DNA of 10,641 nt from CAZAYB01 sp964489215 (lineage in GTDB: Bacteria > Planctomycetota > Phycisphaerae > Sedimentisphaerales > Anaerohalosphaeraceae). The translations under genes were made by a program, and so were the position numbers. The notes beneath the pieces are model-generated. The model did no database searches. It had not been told where the DNA came from and was given only the letters and a program-made list of their open reading frames with translations. Below are positions 7,181 to 10,641 of this stretch, in pieces; the first letter of the stretch is position 1, and every line of letters begins with the position of its first letter. Location: assembly GCA_964489215.1 (NCBI GenBank), contig CAZAYB010000109.1, forward strand, positions 1 through 10,641, in the 5' to 3' direction.

Positions 7181-7208
7181 AATATACTGATAATGCGATT
7201 TTTTGCAA
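7181..7208 (-). promoter_or_regulatory. promoter candidate upstream of the TIGR03790-like gene
   Basis: On the minus strand TTGCAA (7203-7208) and TATATT (7181-7186) are 16 bp apart. The -10 matches five of six bases and the -35 four. Surroundings are very AT-rich, so chance matches are likely. The stretch from here to 7325 contains only A/T-rich sequence with several homopolymer runs and nothing else I can identify. Confidence 0.3.
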
Positions 7209-7325
7209 GTTAGATTATAAAAAAAACAGCTTCTAAATTAGCAGTTCAATATAAAAAGACCGGCAAATTATTTATTAACAGAGAAATGAGTACTTTTACG
7301 GGTTTGAAAAAAATTAAATTTTTTC

Positions 7326-7490
7326 TTAAAAAAACTCAGTTTGCAGGCTTTCAGGCTCCTCATTGACCTCTATCTGCCTGCCAAGCCAGGTGACTATTAC
7401 ACCATTTAAGTACGTAATATTATACCAGCTTAAACGTCGTCCTTCCTTAATATTGTGCCATTTAAAAAGACATTTTCTACAGCATTTCAT
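7326..7490 (-). CDS. small protein with N-terminal CCxxC cluster, overlapping the dehydrogenase end
   Basis: A 54-codon frame starts at an ATG lying inside the last codons of the dehydrogenase gene and overlaps it by 14 nt. The product begins MKCCRKCLFKWHNIKEG, continues with a beta-like segment WYNITYLNGVIVTWLG (23-37) and ends in an acidic tail EVNEEPES. Three cysteines at 3, 4 and 7 could bind metal, though a single cluster would need a partner. The stop overlap is typical of translational coupling, and no strong Shine-Dalgarno sequence is needed for that. Codon choice (GAG, GGC, GTC, CTG, AGC) resembles the neighbouring genes rather than AT-rich noise. I recognise no family. It could still be a chance frame continuing past the stop codon. 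Confidence 0.5.
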   Translation of the reverse strand: MKCCRKCLFKWHNIKEGRRLSWYNITYLNGVIVTWLGRQIEVNEEPESLQTEFF

Positions 7491-8754
7491 CAAGCAGTTT
7501 CTCTTCGCTTTGATGATCCCAGTATTCGACCATTTCCAGCGGTTTTTGTTTGATATGCGGATAAAGAATACCCTTGCCGTCGATCCTGGTTTCCTTAATC
7601 ATTTTCAAAACGTCTATGGCGTTATCCAGTGAGCCTATCCCAGCTACATAGTTACCAGGGTCGATATGATTCTCAGCAATAGAATCCAGAGTTGCTGCCA
7701 TATCTGAAGGCTCTCCCCCGCTTGAACCTACGATTTTTATTTCCTGATAATGAACTTTAATTGCATCAAGCTCAAGTATGTGTTTACCTTTAGGCAAGCC
7801 GCCAAAAAGGTTTGCCACCCCGCCGGGAGCCAGAAGTTCAAGTGCATGCTGCTGAACAGGGTTAACCCCCACTGCAAGAATTATATCGTCAGCTCCAAGA
7901 TGATTGGACTCTTCGCGGAGAACTGCATCGAGCTTGTCCGGCAAAGCACAAATAAGCTTTGTCCCCTTTTCCTTCGCCTTTTCTGCGATATTAGCCTTTA
8001 CCCTTTCCAGCCTTTCATTCACCAGATCTGAAACAATAAGAACACGTGGAGCAAATCTAAGTGCAAGCTCAGCGTGCATCCTTCCCATCGAACCTGCACC
8101 TATCACCACAGAAACACCGTTTTTTAGCATACCAAGCTTTGGAACTCTCGGAGAATTGGGGGATTCTTTTTCTATATGGTAATTTCTTTGCTGTGCAGAA
8201 TAAATACAGCTTATAGGCTCTGCCATGGATACTGCAAAATAAGGCAGATTCTGGTCGGGAAGATCAAGCATACACTGACCTTTCAGAACCTCTTCCTGAA
8301 CTCTTATATACTGTGCCAGATGCCCTCCGAGTGTGTACCCGACTGCACATTTGTGCATATCCTCAACATTATTATAACGTTCACGATAGTTAATCGGGTC
8401 AACATCAACCGCCGGCTGAATAGCAAAACGCTGGCCAGGCTTGTACTTGTCCTCAAGGTTTTTACCAATCTTCACAAGGGTTATTGCCCCCTCGTCTCCA
8501 AGAATAACTGGATTTTTACTAAGATCCCACCCGTTTATGTATGTATGTTCAGGACCCTGGGCGACAAGCTTTAATATGCTCGTACAAACGCCTGCCGCAT
8601 CCACTCTTGCAAGAATCTGGTCATCGTTTATCTGCGGAACATCAACTTCCGCAACTTCCAGATTTTCAAAACCCTTGCCCTTGGCTATAAGCGCCTGCAT
8701 TTTTGAAGGTATGTCAAATTCGGCCTGATTTCTGTATTCTTCATATTTACCCAT
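7477..8754 (-). CDS. medium-chain zinc-type alcohol/polyol dehydrogenase, sorbose-1-phosphate reductase-like
   Basis: This 425-residue protein belongs to the medium-chain dehydrogenase/reductase superfamily, cytosolic NAD(P)-dependent oxidoreductases acting on alcohols or sugar derivatives. The N-terminal GroES-like catalytic domain contains Cys57 in GVCTSILK, the expected zinc ligand, then AQGPEHTYINGWDLSKNPVI (65-84) and ILGDEGA, where Asp87 replaces the usual His of the GHE motif. Glu179 in MAEPISCIY is the likely third ligand. The nucleotide-binding motif GAGSMG is at 219-224. The four-cysteine structural zinc loop of classical alcohol dehydrogenases is missing. The spacing and the AQGPEH region recall L-sorbose-1-phosphate reductase (SorE) and related polyol dehydrogenases, but the substrate cannot be fixed. 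AAAGG (8763-8767) lies 8 nt before the ATG. Glutamate dehydrogenase is 108 nt upstream and a 54-codon frame overlaps the end. Confidence 0.88.
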   Translation of the reverse strand: MGKYEEYRNQAEFDIPSKMQALIAKGKGFENLEVAEVDVPQINDDQILARVDAAGVCTSILKLVAQGPEHTYINGWDLSKNPVILGDEGAITLVKIGKNLEDKYKPGQRFAIQPAVDVDPINYRERYNNVEDMHKCAVGYTLGGHLAQYIRVQEEVLKGQCMLDLPDQNLPYFAVSMAEPISCIYSAQQRNYHIEKESPNSPRVPKLGMLKNGVSVVIGAGSMGRMHAELALRFAPRVLIVSDLVNERLERVKANIAEKAKEKGTKLICALPDKLDAVLREESNHLGADDIILAVGVNPVQQHALELLAPGGVANLFGGLPKGKHILELDAIKVHYQEIKIVGSSGGEPSDMAATLDSIAENHIDPGNYVAGIGSLDNAIDVLKMIKETRIDGKGILYPHIKQKPLEMVEYWDHQSEEKLLDEML

Positions 8755-8808
8755 AATAAAAACCTTTCAACTCCTGCACCTGGTCATCTGCTATTTTAGA
8801 AGATAAAT

Positions 8809-8837
8809 ATTCTACAGGCAGATTTTCATTTGGTAAA
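8809..8837 (-). promoter_or_regulatory. promoter candidate for the dehydrogenase
   Basis: In the gap after glutamate dehydrogenase, TTTACC (8832-8837) and TAGAAT (8809-8814) are 17 bp apart on the minus strand. The -10 matches five of six bases and the -35 four. No terminator separates the two genes, so readthrough from glutamate dehydrogenase is equally possible. Confidence 0.4.
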
Positions 8838-8862
8838 GGATATTTCAAATGTATTTTCTAAA

Positions 8863-10128
8863 TCACGGCAGCATACCCATTGCATTCGTTGCCTCTACCA
8901 CCCTCGAAACTGCCAAATCCATAGCAGCCTGCCGCATAGAGCTTTTCTGGCCCTTCATAAAATCGTAAACTTCATTGAACTTTTTATACATTCGCTTTGA
9001 AAGACGCTGGTTTACCTGTTCAAAAGTCATCTGCTCCCTCTGCGTTTCCTGAGTATATTCCAGATATGAAACGAACACACCCCCTGCGTTGCACAATATA
9101 TCGGGAATAACAAACTTACCTGCCTGGTTTAACATCTCGTCTGCATCCGGGTCAGTGGGGGAATTTGCACCTTCTGCGATTATTCTTGCCTTTATACTCT
9201 CACAGTTAGATGCGGTTATCTGAGACTGAGTTGCAGCAGGAACCAGAATATCGCAGTCACTGCCGAGCAGCTGGGAGTTGGATATGTCATCTGCACCCTT
9301 AAAACCATCAACACTGCCGTTTTCCTTCACATGCTCAATAAGTGAAGGTATGTCAAGACCCGATAAGTTAAGCAATCCGCCTGATACATCACTTACAGCT
9401 ATGATTTTGGCCCCAAGCTCATGCAGTGCCGATGCAGCAACAGAACCTACATTACCGAAACCCTGTACCGCCACCTTAGCTTCTGAAATGTCAAGATCTA
9501 ACTTTTCACATGCCGCCTGAACCGTGTACACAACCCCTCTGCCGGTAGCTTCACGTCGGCCAATTATTCCGCCCAGAATGATAGGCTTTCCGGTAACATA
9601 ACAGCCGTTTGTTATTGACTTGCCCCATGAGTACGCCAAACAGTCCCTGATGTGCCCCATATCCTCTTCATTTGTCCCCATATCAGGAGCAGGAACGTAT
9701 ATTTCCGGACCTATGTGCCTCATGGCTCCTCTGGTATATGACCGTATAATTACTTCCTTATCATCAGCTGATACCACAGAAGGATCGAAGCAGACCCCGC
9801 TTTTGCCCCCGCCAAAAGGGACTCCGATAAGAGCAGTCTTCCACGACATTTCCATCGCCAGACCGCAAATATCATCCATCGTAACATCGGGAGTCATCCT
9901 TATCCCACCCTTTGCAGGACCAAGAGCATCACGGTGCCTGACAATATAAGCTTTAACCTGAATATGCTGACCATTTATAAGGGTTGGATTTAACGTAACC
10001 TCTATCTTTTCTTTAGGCTCTATTAACCGTTGAAGCATAAAATCTTTGATATTCAGACGCCTTGCTGATTCCTGAAGATTGTGTATTGTGGTGTGAATAA
10101 TGCCCCGCTTACCGTTAGAAGTCGCCAT
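8863..10128 (-). CDS. gdhA: glutamate dehydrogenase (Glu/Leu/Phe/Val dehydrogenase family)
   Basis: This 421-residue protein has the length of the hexameric bacterial and archaeal small glutamate dehydrogenases, which interconvert glutamate and 2-oxoglutarate plus ammonia in the cytosol. The substrate site is intact: GPAKGGIRM with Lys73, MSWKTALIGVPFGGGKSG with Lys97 and the catalytic Lys109, and PAPDMGTNEEDM with catalytic Asp149. The dinucleotide motif GFGNVG is at 223-228, followed by AVSDVSGG, which does not settle NAD versus NADP use. GANSPT near 330 and the C-terminal helix are typical. Leucine dehydrogenase is unlikely given the length and the glutamate-type lysines. AAAGGAG (10133-10139) lies 4 nt before the ATG, a strong ribosome site. 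The promoter carries an operator-like palindrome over the expected transcription start, so the gene is probably regulated by a dedicated repressor. Confidence 0.95.
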   Translation of the reverse strand: MATSNGKRGIIHTTIHNLQESARRLNIKDFMLQRLIEPKEKIEVTLNPTLINGQHIQVKAYIVRHRDALGPAKGGIRMTPDVTMDDICGLAMEMSWKTALIGVPFGGGKSGVCFDPSVVSADDKEVIIRSYTRGAMRHIGPEIYVPAPDMGTNEEDMGHIRDCLAYSWGKSITNGCYVTGKPIILGGIIGRREATGRGVVYTVQAACEKLDLDISEAKVAVQGFGNVGSVAASALHELGAKIIAVSDVSGGLLNLSGLDIPSLIEHVKENGSVDGFKGADDISNSQLLGSDCDILVPAATQSQITASNCESIKARIIAEGANSPTDPDADEMLNQAGKFVIPDILCNAGGVFVSYLEYTQETQREQMTFEQVNQRLSKRMYKKFNEVYDFMKGQKSSMRQAAMDLAVSRVVEATNAMGMLP

Positions 10129-10178
10129 TTTTCTCCTTTCAGAAAAATAAAAACAGACTGATTGTTTTTGAAGTAAAT

Positions 10179-10199
10179 CTGGTACATCTTGTGTACCAG
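10179..10199 (-). promoter_or_regulatory. operator candidate: perfect palindrome at the gdhA transcription start
   Basis: CTGGTACA, a five-base spacer, then TGTACCAG form a perfect 8+8 inverted repeat. It starts 5 nt downstream of the -10 hexamer and 50 nt upstream of the gdhA start codon, so it covers the expected transcription start. The form (GTAC-containing half sites, 13 bp centre to centre) fits a homodimeric helix-turn-helix repressor, perhaps of the GntR or LacI type. The regulator is not in this window. A hairpin in the 5' leader is the alternative reading. Confidence 0.55.
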
Positions 10200-10204
10200 T
10201 TTAA

Positions 10205-10232
10205 ATCATATCATAATATCCGCGAAAGTAAA
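10205..10232 (-). promoter_or_regulatory. sigma70-type promoter candidate for gdhA
   Basis: On the minus strand TTTACT (10227-10232) and TATGAT (10205-10210) are 16 bp apart. The -10 matches five of six bases, the -35 four. Transcription would start near 10198, inside the operator candidate, leaving a leader of about 70 nt. The AT-rich stretch 10233-10366 upstream of it shows no other feature. Confidence 0.55.
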
Positions 10233-10366
10233 TACATTTATGTAGGCTTTTTGCTTTTTTTAAATAAAAACACATGACCCCTTGCTTCAATATCAGTAAA
10301 TATCTAATTAAAAAGCAGTTATAAAGGATTTAAAAATAATGGTATGATAAACAAAGTGTAAGAGAT

Positions 10367-10447
10367 ATGATCAAAACTAAAATTAATTACATTCTTGTAA
10401 GTTTTTTAGTAATTTTTATCCTGTTGTTCAAAAAAAAATGCGCATAA
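10367..10447 (+). CDS. doubtful 26-residue hydrophobic peptide frame
   Basis: The only plus-strand candidate is an ATG followed by 26 codons giving MIKTKINYILVSFLVIFILL, then FKKKCA. It would make a positively charged start, one membrane segment of about 15 residues and a basic end, the shape of type I toxin peptides or other small membrane proteins. A TATGAT hexamer lies 18 nt upstream, but no good -35 goes with it and the ribosome site is only AAGAG. The stop codon abuts the A-tract of the opposite-strand terminator. In such AT-rich sequence a chance hydrophobic frame is quite likely. Confidence 0.2.
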   Translation: MIKTKINYILVSFLVIFILLFKKKCA

Positions 10448-10477
10448 AAAAAGGCGCCGTGATTAACACGGCACCTT
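10446..10477 (-). terminator. strong intrinsic terminator after 16S rRNA
   Basis: On the minus strand GGTGCCGTG and CACGGCGCC pair in a 9-bp GC-rich stem (one G-T pair) with a five-base loop (arms 10467-10475 and 10453-10461), followed by seven Ts. It lies about 120 nt beyond the 16S 3' end and should end the rRNA transcript before gdhA. Confidence 0.9.

Positions 10478-10641
<164 letters not shown>

Noticed and set aside
7363..8728. Several plus-strand open frames of 89-132 codons opposite the dehydrogenase
   Set aside because: They lie entirely within a well-supported gene on the other strand and have no plausible start sites or domains.
9278..9949. Plus-strand open frames of 80 and 109 codons opposite gdhA
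   Set aside because: They mirror the codon pattern of gdhA, which has complete catalytic motifs, so they are antisense shadows.

Overview
This window looks like a chromosomal segment of a bacterium from the PVC group, most likely a planctomycete of the Phycisphaerae type. The clues are two proteins with PEP-CTERM sorting tails, a TIGR03790-like secreted protein with a dockerin-like end, a stand-alone rpsD, and a 16S rRNA gene followed directly by a terminator instead of by a 23S gene. Base composition is moderate, roughly 40% GC by eye, with very AT-rich intergenic stretches. The lineage is an inference; no marker here is decisive.

All confident genes lie on the minus strand, so transcription runs from right to left. 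At the right edge is the 3' end of 16S rRNA (10596-10641). A structured trailer and a strong intrinsic terminator (10446-10477) follow it. Next come glutamate dehydrogenase (8863-10128), with a promoter overlapped by a palindromic operator candidate, and a zinc-type medium-chain dehydrogenase (7477-8754). The dehydrogenase overlaps a newly noticed 54-codon reading frame that begins with a CCxxC cluster (7326-7490). An AT-rich leader region (6802-7325) holds a promoter candidate and a terminator-like hairpin.

The middle of the window is a cell-surface module: the TIGR03790-like protein (4945-6801) and two related PEP-CTERM proteins (4092-4772 and 3351-4016), ending at a terminator (3267-3293). 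A 163-bp element with 37-bp imperfect terminal inverted repeats (3085-3247) lies between this module and rpsD. It may be a MITE or a structured RNA.

The left part holds rpsD (2342-2956) with its terminator, manA (1336-2283), whose start codon nearly touches that terminator, and a WbpA-type UDP-N-acetylglucosamine dehydrogenase (1-1250) that is open at the window edge. The last two point to nucleotide-sugar supply for surface polysaccharide. That fits an organism using exosortase and PEP-CTERM sorting, which commonly goes with exopolysaccharide loci. No complete novel defence or mobile system is visible. The most interesting unexplained items are the inverted-repeat element, the 54-codon frame and the operator at the glutamate dehydrogenase promoter.
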